Shown in pieces: positions 25,340-32,071 of a DNA stretch of 35,758 nucleotides. Position 1 is the first letter of the stretch; every line of letters begins with the position of its first letter. The position numbers and the translations under genes were made by a program. Source of the DNA: an uncultured Eubacteriales bacterium (GTDB lineage Bacteria > Bacillota > Clostridia > Christensenellales > Aristaeellaceae); NCBI GenBank assembly GCA_902761755.1, contig CACWLP010000023.1, positions 1-35,758 of the forward strand, read 5' to 3'. The notes under the pieces were generated by a model. It saw only the letters and a program-made list of their open reading frames with translations. It did not search any database and had not been told where the DNA came from.

Positions 25340-26487
25340 TCCAGAAGCAGTGGGATCTGAACAAGGTCACAGACCGGATCCAGCTGCAGGCCATCCGGCA
25401 GCGCAGGCCGCTTTCCTGCACCATGGAGCTCACCTACCGCTGCAATTTTCATTGCCGCATGTGCTACGTCCGCATGACGGACGCCCAGGCCGCGCCCTAC
25501 GGCCGGCTGCGCACGGTGGACGAATGGCTGGATATGGCCCGGCAGATGCGGGACGCGGGCGTGCTGTACCTGACCCTCACCGGCGGGGAATGCACCCAGT
25601 ATCCGGGGTTCGAGGAGCTGTACGGGCAGCTTTCGCAGCTGGGCTTCCGCATCAGCATCATGAGCAACGCCGGCGCGTACACCGATTCCGTTCGGGACGT
25701 ATTCCGCCGCTATCCCCCCGTCAGCGTGGGCATCACCCTCTACGGCGGCAGCAAGGAAACCTACGCCGCCGTCACCGGCGATCCCGAAGGCCTGGACAGG
25801 GCGGTGGAGAACATCCGCTTTTTCCGGTCCATCCGGGTGCCTGTGGGCTTGAATTTCACCATGATCCGGCAGAACGTGCTGGATTATCCCCTGGTGGGCA
25901 GGCTGTGCCGGGACCTCGGCTGCTCCTGGACGCTGATCACCGACATCAACGGCCACCGGCACGACGTTTCCATGTCGGACGCGCTGCAATGCCGCCTCTC
26001 CCCCGCCCAACGGGCCTGCGTGGCCTGCCACCCGCCGGAGGAAGCGGCCCTGGCCATGGAAAACGCCAAGGAGCTGGAAAAGGCGCTGGCCGGCTTCCAA
26101 ATGCCCCAGGCGCCCGCGGAAGCGCCGCCGCCTGAGCCGGACGCCTGCATCGGAGCTTCATCCGGCTGCGCCATCTACTGGAACGGGGAAATGAACACCT
26201 GCATTTCCTTGAACGGGCGCGGCAACGCGCACCCCTTTGAAACGGGCTTCGAGGCTGCCTGGGCGCAGCTGAAAGCCCAACAGGACGAGACCTTTCGCCG
26301 CCCTGCAGCCTGCCAGGCGTGCGGCATGCAGGAAGACTGCCTGCACAACTGTGCCGGCCGGCGGTTTGAAGGTACGGGCTCCCCGCACGGGCCCGACCCA
26401 TACACCTGTCAGTACACGTATCTGCTGCGGCTGTACAAGGCCCGGCGAAACGGCGCTGACATCCCCCCTTCCCCCACCTGCGTCTGA
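25336..26487 (+). CDS. Radical SAM peptide maturase with SPASM-like C-terminus
   Basis: A 383-residue enzyme with the radical SAM cluster motif CNFHCRMC (C36, C40, C43), a GGE motif in LTLTGGECTQYPGF, and a cysteine-rich C-terminus for auxiliary iron-sulfur clusters. The latter includes CIGASSGCAIYWNGEMNTC, then CQACGMQEDCLHNCAGRR and a final CQY. SPASM enzymes make thioether or carbon-carbon crosslinks in precursor peptides. Its coupling to PqqD and position 41 bases before a short Cys/Gly-rich gene (26529-26729) make that peptide the likely substrate. A PAEAPPPEP linker (about residue 260) before the C-terminal cluster region looks flexible. The type of crosslink cannot be told from the sequence. 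Confidence 0.93.
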   Translation: MIQKQWDLNKVTDRIQLQAIRQRRPLSCTMELTYRCNFHCRMCYVRMTDAQAAPYGRLRTVDEWLDMARQMRDAGVLYLTLTGGECTQYPGFEELYGQLSQLGFRISIMSNAGAYTDSVRDVFRRYPPVSVGITLYGGSKETYAAVTGDPEGLDRAVENIRFFRSIRVPVGLNFTMIRQNVLDYPLVGRLCRDLGCSWTLITDINGHRHDVSMSDALQCRLSPAQRACVACHPPEEAALAMENAKELEKALAGFQMPQAPAEAPPPEPDACIGASSGCAIYWNGEMNTCISLNGRGNAHPFETGFEAAWAQLKAQQDETFRRPAACQACGMQEDCLHNCAGRRFEGTGSPHGPDPYTCQYTYLLRLYKARRNGADIPPSPTCV

Positions 26488-26528
26488 GGCCCGAAGCCCG
26501 GCGCGACCCAAGAAAAGGAGAGATTCCC

Positions 26529-26729
26529 ATGAAAAAGTACGAAGCCCCGGAACTGTTCGTCGACACCTTCGCCGCGGATACCATGATTGCGTCTGGTGGC
26601 GGCGGCGGCGGCCCCAAGAATGACAATGCCGGCAACAACCAGAATTGCTGGGGTGAAAACTGTATACCCGGTGCCGTAGAAGACGGACAAAACGCCTGCC
26701 TTGGGGGCGTATACAGTCACGGTTGCTAA
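26529..26729 (+). CDS. Putative RiPP precursor peptide, Gly/Asn/Cys-rich
   Basis: A 66-residue peptide with a leader-like start (MKKYEAPELFVDTFAADTMI), a run of six glycines (23-28) and an Asn/Gly-rich C-terminal half containing four cysteines (C40, C45, C57, C66, the last being C-terminal). There is no signal peptide. AAAGGAGAG precedes the ATG at good spacing. Its position directly after PqqD and the SPASM radical SAM gene supports the role of substrate, with thioether crosslinks from the cysteines as the obvious possibility. The double glycines could also allow cleavage by a C39 peptidase. It overlaps the longest possible version of the next gene. The mature product, if any, cannot be inferred. 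Confidence 0.8.
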   Translation: MKKYEAPELFVDTFAADTMIASGGGGGGPKNDNAGNNQNCWGENCIPGAVEDGQNACLGGVYSHGC

Positions 26730-26739
26730 TAAAACTGGA

Positions 26740-27558
26740 ATGTTTTCATTCGGGCAGGTTGCTGTTCAATTTACGGGAAGCGAAAACTTTAGCGCTTTAC
26801 TCAGGCCATCTTTTCAGAAGTATGGAAAAAACACGGGCGATTTGCCGATCACTGTGGTTTTGAATATTGAAAAAAAGCCACTTTTGTTTGGTGTACCCGG
26901 TTTCTCTGGTTGGAGTTCAGTAAGCGAGGGAAACCAACGACAGGTCGTTTATTCCGATGAAAAGAAAGCTGTTTTTTCCCTTCAATATGGAATGAAGGAC
27001 TACAGCGTAAGCGTTCTCGTTGATCCCAACTCGCAAACCTCTGTTCAGGCTGCAGCTCAATTCGGTCTGATGGTTGCATTGTACAAGGACTGCATTGGGC
27101 TCCATGGCGTGACGCTGCTTTGTGGAAATGAGGTTGTAATCCTCTCCGCGCCCAGCGGCACAGGAAAAACCACTTTAGCGCATCTGCTGGAAACATACTG
27201 CGGTGCCAGTGTGATCAACGGCGATTTTGCCTTGCTGACCCCAACAGAAAACGGCGTGATCTTTGAGCCGACCCCCTTCTGCGGCTCGTCCGGCAGATGC
27301 CTGAATCATCGGGTGCGGGTCAACCGGGTGGTATTCCTGGAACAGGGAAAAACCAACGAATGGCGGAAGCTGGAAGAAAGGGAAGCCCTCATCCGGTTCA
27401 TGAACAATGCGTTTGTTCCCACCTGGGACGGCGGGATGCAGCAGGCCGTGCAGGAAAACATTCTGAAATGCATCTCCACGCTGAAGGTCAATTTGTTTTC
27501 CTTCGCCCCCACGCGGGAAGCAGCAGAAATGTTTCTCAATCAATTATGTCCCCAATGA
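26740..27558 (+). CDS. HprK-like P-loop kinase domain protein of the peptide cluster
   Basis: A 272-residue protein resembling the HPr-kinase C-terminal fold found in lasso-peptide and other RiPP clusters. It has GLHGVTLLCG before the P-loop, Walker A SAPSGTGKTT, then a VINGDFALL acidic motif and CLNHRVRVNRVVFL. Relatives phosphorylate precursor peptides, so tailoring of one of the two peptides here is a fair hypothesis. The start is uncertain: no clear ribosome binding site precedes ATG 26740, and a TTG at 26701 in frame would give 285 residues and overlap the precursor gene by 29 bases. The N-terminal 400 bases are noticeably richer in A and T than the neighbours, a possible sign of separate origin. 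GC content rises again toward the 3' end. Confidence 0.82.
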   Translation: MFSFGQVAVQFTGSENFSALLRPSFQKYGKNTGDLPITVVLNIEKKPLLFGVPGFSGWSSVSEGNQRQVVYSDEKKAVFSLQYGMKDYSVSVLVDPNSQTSVQAAAQFGLMVALYKDCIGLHGVTLLCGNEVVILSAPSGTGKTTLAHLLETYCGASVINGDFALLTPTENGVIFEPTPFCGSSGRCLNHRVRVNRVVFLEQGKTNEWRKLEEREALIRFMNNAFVPTWDGGMQQAVQENILKCISTLKVNLFSFAPTREAAEMFLNQLCPQ

Positions 27559-27595
27559 AGAGCGATCTTCAATAAAAAATAGGAGGAGAAAAACT

Positions 27596-27835
27596 ATGGC
27601 AGAATTTGACTTCAAAGTACCTACCAGCAAGGAAGAAATGGAAGAGCTGCGCAAGACCCTGCGCGAAGAAATCTCCGATGAGGCCCTGGACAACGTCGTC
27701 GGCGGCAATGATGACCTGAAGGGCAAGAGCACCACAATCTGGACCTGCCCCTTCTGCGGTGCAGCAGTCAAGTGCAAACAGATGCAGGACGCTGCCAAGC
27801 ACATGACCAAGTGCCCCAACAACCCCTATAAGTAA
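27596..27835 (+). CDS. Peptide with double-glycine leader and CxxC/HxxxC core
   Basis: A 79-residue peptide. Residues 1-37 form a helical acidic leader ending in SDEALDNVVGG, the classic site for C39 peptidases. The 42-residue remainder has CPFC (C51, C54), C60 and a KHMTKC segment (H69, C73), looking like a small zinc finger or a disulfide-rich core, and ends NNPYK. GGAGGAG precedes the ATG. No C39 transporter lies in this operon: the ABC exporter at 28494-30176 lacks the peptidase. The C39 transporter at 12869-15046 is therefore the nearest candidate for processing. The next gene encodes a CPWC thioredoxin-like protein that could set the redox state of the cysteines. Alternatively it may be a cytosolic zinc-ribbon protein with a chance GG. 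Confidence 0.8.
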   Translation: MAEFDFKVPTSKEEMEELRKTLREEISDEALDNVVGGNDDLKGKSTTIWTCPFCGAAVKCKQMQDAAKHMTKCPNNPYK

Positions 27836-27857
27836 TCCTTCCGAACCGACCCTTCCG

Positions 27858-27884
27858 CCTGGCAGGCCCCCTGCCAGGCCTGTT
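27858..27884 (+). terminator. Terminator or attenuator after the double-Gly peptide gene
   Basis: CCTGGCAG at 27858-27865 pairs perfectly with CTGCCAGG at 27871-27878, followed by CCTGTTTCT. The short, broken T-tract suggests partial read-through, which would make the peptide gene more expressed than the genes behind it. Confidence 0.6.
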
Positions 27885-27904
27885 TCTATGGAGGTGTTTT
27901 CCCC

Positions 27905-28462
27905 ATGAAAAAAGGCCTGAAAATCCTCTGCCTGATCGTGGCGCTGATCGCGGTGTTCCTGCTGGGATGGCGGCTGATGCCCCGGGTGTGGCCCGGCATC
28001 AAGGAGGCTATCGTTTATCCGGTCTTCCCCCAGATGCGGCCCGCCGCGGCCCCGGCCCCCACCCAGGAGCCGTATGTGCCCAAGAGCAGCGCGGCCTTCG
28101 GCGACCCCGTGGGCGAAACCGACAGCCTGATCTATTATTTCTATAAGGATTACTGCCCCTGGTGCCGCGAATTGGAGCCCCTCACCGCGGGCCTGCCCCG
28201 GCAGATCATCCTGCCCGACGGCACGGCAAGCGCGGTGAAGCTGGTGTGCCTCAACAAGGTGGAGGAGCCCATGCTGCAGGTGATCACCGATTACTACGAA
28301 AAGTACGAAATCCCGGAGGAGCAGCAGTACGTGCCCGCCATGGTGATCGGGGATAAATACCTGTTCGCCGGCGAGGAGATCGTGCCCGGGCTGCTGGAAG
28401 CCCTGACTGCCGGCGACGGATTGAAAACCCCGCTGCTGGACGGGAACGAACGGGTAAAATAA
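27905..28462 (+). CDS. Membrane-anchored thioredoxin-fold protein (CPWC)
   Basis: A 185-residue protein with an N-terminal membrane anchor (about 5-23), a Pro/Ala-rich spacer and an extracytoplasmic thioredoxin-like domain. The active-site motif is CPWC (C84-C87) in FYKDYCPWCREL, and YVPAMVIGDKYLFAGEE supplies the cis-Pro-like segment before the last strand. It should reduce, form or isomerise disulfides outside the membrane. GGAGG lies 9-10 bases before the ATG. Its position between the Cys-bearing peptide gene and the exporter gene suggests that it acts on the exported peptide. A redox-sensing role is possible. Confidence 0.85.
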   Translation: MKKGLKILCLIVALIAVFLLGWRLMPRVWPGIKEAIVYPVFPQMRPAAAPAPTQEPYVPKSSAAFGDPVGETDSLIYYFYKDYCPWCRELEPLTAGLPRQIILPDGTASAVKLVCLNKVEEPMLQVITDYYEKYEIPEEQQYVPAMVIGDKYLFAGEEIVPGLLEALTAGDGLKTPLLDGNERVK

Positions 28463-28493
28463 TCATCCTGATGATCAAGAGCACAAAAAAAGC

Positions 28494-30176
28494 ATGAGCA
28501 ATTTCGCAAAAGTAAAACAAATCTTCAAAAGCCACGCCCTCCGCGCCATTTACCGCTGGAGCCGGCCGGTGCATAAGGCGCTGCTGCTGATCTGCCTGAT
28601 GAGCGTGGTGGGGTCGCTCACGTCCCTGGGGCTGACGATGGTGACAAAAAGCCTCATCGACGGGGCCACCGGATCGGACGAAGCCGCGCTGTGGAAATAC
28701 GGCGCGCTGCTGGTGGCGCTGATCGCGTTTTCCCGGCTGCTTTCGGTGCTGGGCTCGGTGGTGCGCATCCGGGCCAACACCCGGCTGCAGCAGCACATGC
28801 AGTCCATGGTGACTTCCTCCATCCTGGGCAAGGAATACGCCAGCCTGAAGGGCTTTCACAGCGGCGAACTGGTCAACCGCGTGTTTTCCGACGTGAGCGT
28901 GGTCAAGGGCGGCGTGATGGGCCTGCTGCCCAGCATGCTGAGCACCTTCGTCAGCTTCGTGGGCGCCGCGGTGATCCTGATTTCCATGGACTGGCGCTTC
29001 CTGCCGGTGCTGATCCTGGCGGCGGTGCTGGGCTCCGGGCTGATGCTGGCCTTCCGCAACCCCATGAAGCGCCGGCACAAGCGCATGCAGGAGGCCGAAG
29101 ACGCCCTGCACGCCTCCACCCAGGAGACCCTGGAAAACATCCGGGTGGTCAAGGCCAGCGTGTCCGAGGACCGGGCCATCTCCGCCATGGAGGAGCGCCG
29201 GGAGCACCTGCGCTCCGAGCAGCTCCGCAACGCCCGGCTGTCCATCTGGATGAACCAGGGCATGGGCAGCATGTTCGACGTGTCCTGGCTGATCTGCAAC
29301 CTGTGGGGGTGCGTGAAGATCTTCCACCATACAGGCTTCACCTACGGCTCCCTGGCCGCGCTGATCCAGCTGGTGGGCCGCATCCAGGCCCCCATCGCCA
29401 ACGCGGTCAACCTGGTTTCCCAGGCCTACGGGGTGGTGGCGTCGGCCGAAAGGCTGCTGGACGTGGTGGGCCTGCCCGACGAGGACGAGGGCACGCAGCT
29501 GGCCGCCTTCGATTCCATCCGCCTGGAGGACGTGAGCTTTAGATACGAGGACGCAAACGAGGACGTGCTGCTGGGCGTCAGCGGCGTGATCCGCCGGGGG
29601 GACTTCGTGGCCCTCACCGGAATCAGCGGCGGCGGCAAAACCAGCCTGTTCCAGCTGCTGCTGGGCATCTACAAGCCCACCGGCGGCAGGGTGCTTTTCA
29701 CCCTGGGGGATCAATGCTGCCCCGCCGCCCGGGGCACCCGTGGGCTGTTTGCCTACGTACCCCAGGGGAACACCCTGTTTTCCGGCACGCTGCGGGATAA
29801 CCTGACCATGTTCACCGATCAGGCCTCGGACGCGGAGATCCGCCAGGCCATCCACGCCGCGTGCCTGGATGCGCTGGTGGACGAAATCGGCCTGGACGCC
29901 ATGCTGGGCGAAAGGGGCATCGGCCTTTCCGAAGGCCAGGCCCAGCGGGTGGCCGTGGCCCGGGCGCTGCTGTCAAAAGCGCCCATCCTGCTGCTGGATG
30001 AATCCACCAGCGCCCTGGACGAACAAACCGAAGCGCAGCTGCTGCAGAATATTTCCGCCATGCGGGACAAGACCTGCATCATCGTGACCCATCGCCGGGC
30101 CGCCCTGGCGATCTGCGATTACACGCTGCACATTTCATCCGGCCGCATGACCCGGATCGAGGGAACGGAACAGTGA
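28494..30176 (+). CDS. ABC exporter of the peptide operon
   Basis: A 560-residue half-transporter. The membrane domain spans about residues 25-320 and the nucleotide-binding domain 340-560. The latter has Walker A GISGGGKTS (376-384), signature LSEGQ (478-482, a variant of LSGGQ), Walker B ILLLDE (498-503) and the switch His in VTHRR (H533). All catalytic residues are present, so it should be active as a homodimer. It lacks a C39 peptidase domain. Given its place after two peptide genes, it probably exports a mature peptide or gives self-protection. Its stop overlaps the start of the phosphoesterase gene (GTGA). No strong ribosome binding site is visible before its ATG. Confidence 0.92.
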   Translation: MSNFAKVKQIFKSHALRAIYRWSRPVHKALLLICLMSVVGSLTSLGLTMVTKSLIDGATGSDEAALWKYGALLVALIAFSRLLSVLGSVVRIRANTRLQQHMQSMVTSSILGKEYASLKGFHSGELVNRVFSDVSVVKGGVMGLLPSMLSTFVSFVGAAVILISMDWRFLPVLILAAVLGSGLMLAFRNPMKRRHKRMQEAEDALHASTQETLENIRVVKASVSEDRAISAMEERREHLRSEQLRNARLSIWMNQGMGSMFDVSWLICNLWGCVKIFHHTGFTYGSLAALIQLVGRIQAPIANAVNLVSQAYGVVASAERLLDVVGLPDEDEGTQLAAFDSIRLEDVSFRYEDANEDVLLGVSGVIRRGDFVALTGISGGGKTSLFQLLLGIYKPTGGRVLFTLGDQCCPAARGTRGLFAYVPQGNTLFSGTLRDNLTMFTDQASDAEIRQAIHAACLDALVDEIGLDAMLGERGIGLSEGQAQRVAVARALLSKAPILLLDESTSALDEQTEAQLLQNISAMRDKTCIIVTHRRAALAICDYTLHISSGRMTRIEGTEQ

Positions 30177-30859
30177 AAACATTCATCATCGGCGATATCC
30201 ACGGCATGAACGGCACCCTGCAGGCCATGCTGGACAAGCTGCAGCCGGACGAGCAGACGGACCGGCTGGTGCTGCTGGGCGATCTGTTCGACCGCGGGCC
30301 GGAATCCTGGGAGGTGTTTCAAACGGTCCGGTCGCTGGCCGTTTCCTTCGGCCAGCGCTTCGTGCTGCTCCTGGGCAACCACGAGGATTATCTGCTCCAG
30401 CCCAAGCTGACGCTGTCCCAGCGCATGGTGTGGGACCGGGTGGGCCGGGGCGCCACGGCCCAGTCCTTCGCCCGCCACGGCGCCCGGATGAAGGACGCCG
30501 TGCCCTGGCTGACGGAGCACTGCCGTTTGTTCTGGCGGGGCGAGGGAATCCAGTGCGTCCACGCCGGGCTGCTGGTGGACCCCATCGAAGCGAACGACCG
30601 CGCGGTCCTGATCCACGACCACGGCATCACGATGCAAAACCGGTATGCCGGGCCTCTCACCGTGGTGGGCCACATCGCCCTGGACGCGCCCACCTACTTT
30701 GCCGGAGACAGGGAGAATTACCGCAAGCTGCCCTTGGGTGAGACGGCGCCTCTGCCCGAAAACGGCATCATCTGCATCGATACGGGTTGCGGCAAGGGCG
30801 GCAGCCTCACCGCCATGGCGGTGGAAAACGGCAGTTTTCTCCTGAGATCCGCAAGATAA
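30173..30859 (+). CDS. PPP-family metallophosphoesterase
   Basis: A 228-residue phosphoesterase with the three PPP signatures: GDIHG (7-11), GDLFDRG (36-42) and GNHE (68-71). Further metal and phosphate contacts are plausible in VHAGLL and VVGHIALDAP. Relatives include bacterial PrpA/PrpE-type Ser/Thr phosphatases and ApaH-like hydrolases. The GTG start at 30173 overlaps the ABC exporter stop by 4 bases, so it is translationally coupled to export. The same operon encodes an HprK-like kinase, so dephosphorylation of a phosphorylated peptide or partner is an attractive but untested role. It ends the peptide operon. Confidence 0.9.
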   Translation: MKTFIIGDIHGMNGTLQAMLDKLQPDEQTDRLVLLGDLFDRGPESWEVFQTVRSLAVSFGQRFVLLLGNHEDYLLQPKLTLSQRMVWDRVGRGATAQSFARHGARMKDAVPWLTEHCRLFWRGEGIQCVHAGLLVDPIEANDRAVLIHDHGITMQNRYAGPLTVVGHIALDAPTYFAGDRENYRKLPLGETAPLPENGIICIDTGCGKGGSLTAMAVENGSFLLRSAR

Positions 30860-30890
30860 TGAAAAAAGCAGCGCGAATCCTGTCCGGCTG

Positions 30891-30920
30891 TGGACAATCC
30901 CCTCCGGGCTGTGGTAAAAT
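30891..30920 (+). promoter_or_regulatory. Probable promoter of the first ECF sigma operon
   Basis: TGGACA at 30891-30896 and TAAAAT at 30915-30920 are separated by 18 bases, about 140 bases before the TTG start at 31061. The match to sigma-A is good but imperfect. No strong terminator was found between the preceding stop (30859) and this site, so read-through is possible. Confidence 0.5.
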
Positions 30921-31060
30921 ATGCCCGAAAGACGATCCGCCGATCTGAATCCACGCCCCGCATTTATTGGACTGATCCGTCCGGATTCGCTGCCATCTTT
31001 CCGTCGCATCCGTATATACCATCGGATGATGCAACGAAGGAAGGAAAGGAGGAGCAAGAT

Positions 31061-31255
31061 TTGGAAGAAATAGTCAGCTTACTGTTCGATTTTCAGGCTT
31101 ATGAAAAGAACGAAGAATTGCAGTCGGTGATCGACGCGGTCCATTCGCGTTACACCGGCGTGCAGCTGAGCGATGACGAGGCTGAATTGATTTCGGCGGC
31201 GGGGCGGCCGGAAGCAGCCTTTCAGCATAAAAAGAAAAAGGAAGAATGCCCATGA
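31061..31255 (+). CDS. Small protein coupled to an ECF sigma factor
   Basis: A 64-residue protein starting at TTG 31061, with AAAGGAGG 8 bases upstream; this strong site decides the start. It begins MEEIVSLLFDFQAYEKNEEL, is mostly helical and acidic with one cysteine, and ends in a lysine-rich tail (QHKKKKEECP). It has no membrane segment and no recognised domain. Its stop overlaps the start of the sigma factor gene (ATGA), so the two products are made in step. It could be a co-regulator or a small cytosolic anti-sigma factor, but nothing in the sequence proves this. Confidence 0.8.
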   Translation: MEEIVSLLFDFQAYEKNEELQSVIDAVHSRYTGVQLSDDEAELISAAGRPEAAFQHKKKKEECP

Positions 31256-31734
31256 GTTCTTCCGGCTTTGAACAGATCTACGCTGCCTACAGCGGCAAGG
31301 TAATGGGGTACTTCATGGCCCGGGTGCAGCGCCGGGCGGACGCCGAAGACCTGTGCGCAGACGTCTTCGAGAAAATATACAGAAAAATCAGCGATTATGA
31401 CGCGGAAAAATCCGCCCTGAACACCTGGATCTACACCATCGCACGGAACACCCTGATCGATCATTTCCGCAAAATGAAGCCCACCGGGGAGCTTGACGAG
31501 AACATCCCGGCGGACACGGCGGTAGAATCCTCCCTGCTGAGCAGGGAAACGCTGAGCGAACTGGCGGACGCCCTCCGGCTGCTGCCCCAGGAGCAGCGGG
31601 ATATCGTGGTGCTGCTATACTACGACCGTAAACCCCTGACGGAGATCGCCCGGATGATGCACCTGAGCTACGGCATGGTGAAGCTGCGCCACCAGAAGGC
31701 GCTGGCCGCGCTGAAAAAAGCCATGAGCATCTGA
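31252..31734 (+). CDS. ECF-type RNA polymerase sigma factor
   Basis: A 160-residue sigma factor with only regions 2 and 4. Region 2 (about 5-75) reads FEQIYAAYSGKVMGYFMARV...AEDLCADVFEKIYRKISDY...LNTWIYTIARNTLIDHFRK. Region 4 (about 105-158) has LRLLPQEQRDIVVLLYYDRKPLTEIARMMHLSYGMVKLRHQKALAALKK as its helix-turn-helix. The ATG at 31252 (8 bases after AGGAAG, overlapping the upstream stop) is preferred over the ATG at 31246, which is only 2 bases from that site. No membrane anti-sigma factor accompanies it; the only partner is the 64-residue protein. The 3' end runs straight into repeat copy 2. Confidence 0.92.
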   Translation: MSSSGFEQIYAAYSGKVMGYFMARVQRRADAEDLCADVFEKIYRKISDYDAEKSALNTWIYTIARNTLIDHFRKMKPTGELDENIPADTAVESSLLSRETLSELADALRLLPQEQRDIVVLLYYDRKPLTEIARMMHLSYGMVKLRHQKALAALKKAMSI

Positions 31735-31742
31735 CGCATGCG

Positions 31743-31785
31743 GAAAAAAAACGGGGATGTTGCGTAAAGCCAATCTGCAACATCC
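31743..31785 (-). terminator. Terminator at left end of repeat copy 2
   Basis: On the - strand, the 9-bp stem GGATGTTGC/GCAACATCC is followed by CCG and eight T residues. It can stop transcripts of the GGDEF gene, 285 bases past its stop codon. Confidence 0.7.
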
Positions 31786-32040
31786 TCTTTGTTTACAGGG
31801 ATATTGGTTTTCATAAAAGAATGAGCAACAGTGAATACTGGGAAAAAAGAAAACCCCGGGGTGGTTTGGAGGGGCCGCAGCCCCTCCAAGTATAATCCGC
31901 AGCAGCGAAGCGTGCGCTGCGAGGAGCATTTTTGCTAAAGCAGAGCATGCCCTGCGGGAGCAATTTTTACGCCCAGGAGTCCCATAGGGACGAGAGGAAA
32001 AGGCGTTTTCTGTCGATCAAATGGAGGATCCATTTGATCG

Positions 32041-32071
32041 AAGGGGCTGTGCAACAGCCCCTCGTTTTTTT
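32041..32071 (+). terminator. Terminator at right end of repeat copy 2
   Basis: AAGGGGCTG, loop TGCAA, CAGCCCC, then TCG and seven T residues. It stops transcripts of the ECF sigma operon after they have crossed the whole element. It abuts the stop codon (32070-32072) of the convergent GGDEF gene. Confidence 0.75.

Larger units (their letters stand above)
31743..32071. repeat. Multi-hairpin intergenic repeat, copy 2 (inverse orientation, enlarged)
   Basis: This is the same element as at 4157-4416, inverted and again between convergent genes. Hairpin F has a shortened stem (GGATGTTGC 31755-31763 / 31777-31785), D is at 31866-31889 with loop CGCA, B is near 32013-32041, and A is AAGGGGCTG/CAGCCCC at 32041-32062. 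The ends carry outward T-tracts: A residues at 31744-31751 and T residues at 32065-32071. Between D and C, the 23 bases of copy 1 are replaced by about 84 different bases (31891-31974). These include a GCAGCG/CGCTGC hairpin (31902-31920) and two diverged copies of a GAGCA-A/T-rich motif. The GGAAAAGGCG arm of stem C therefore lacks its partner here. This 335-base gap holds nothing else. Confidence 0.9.
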
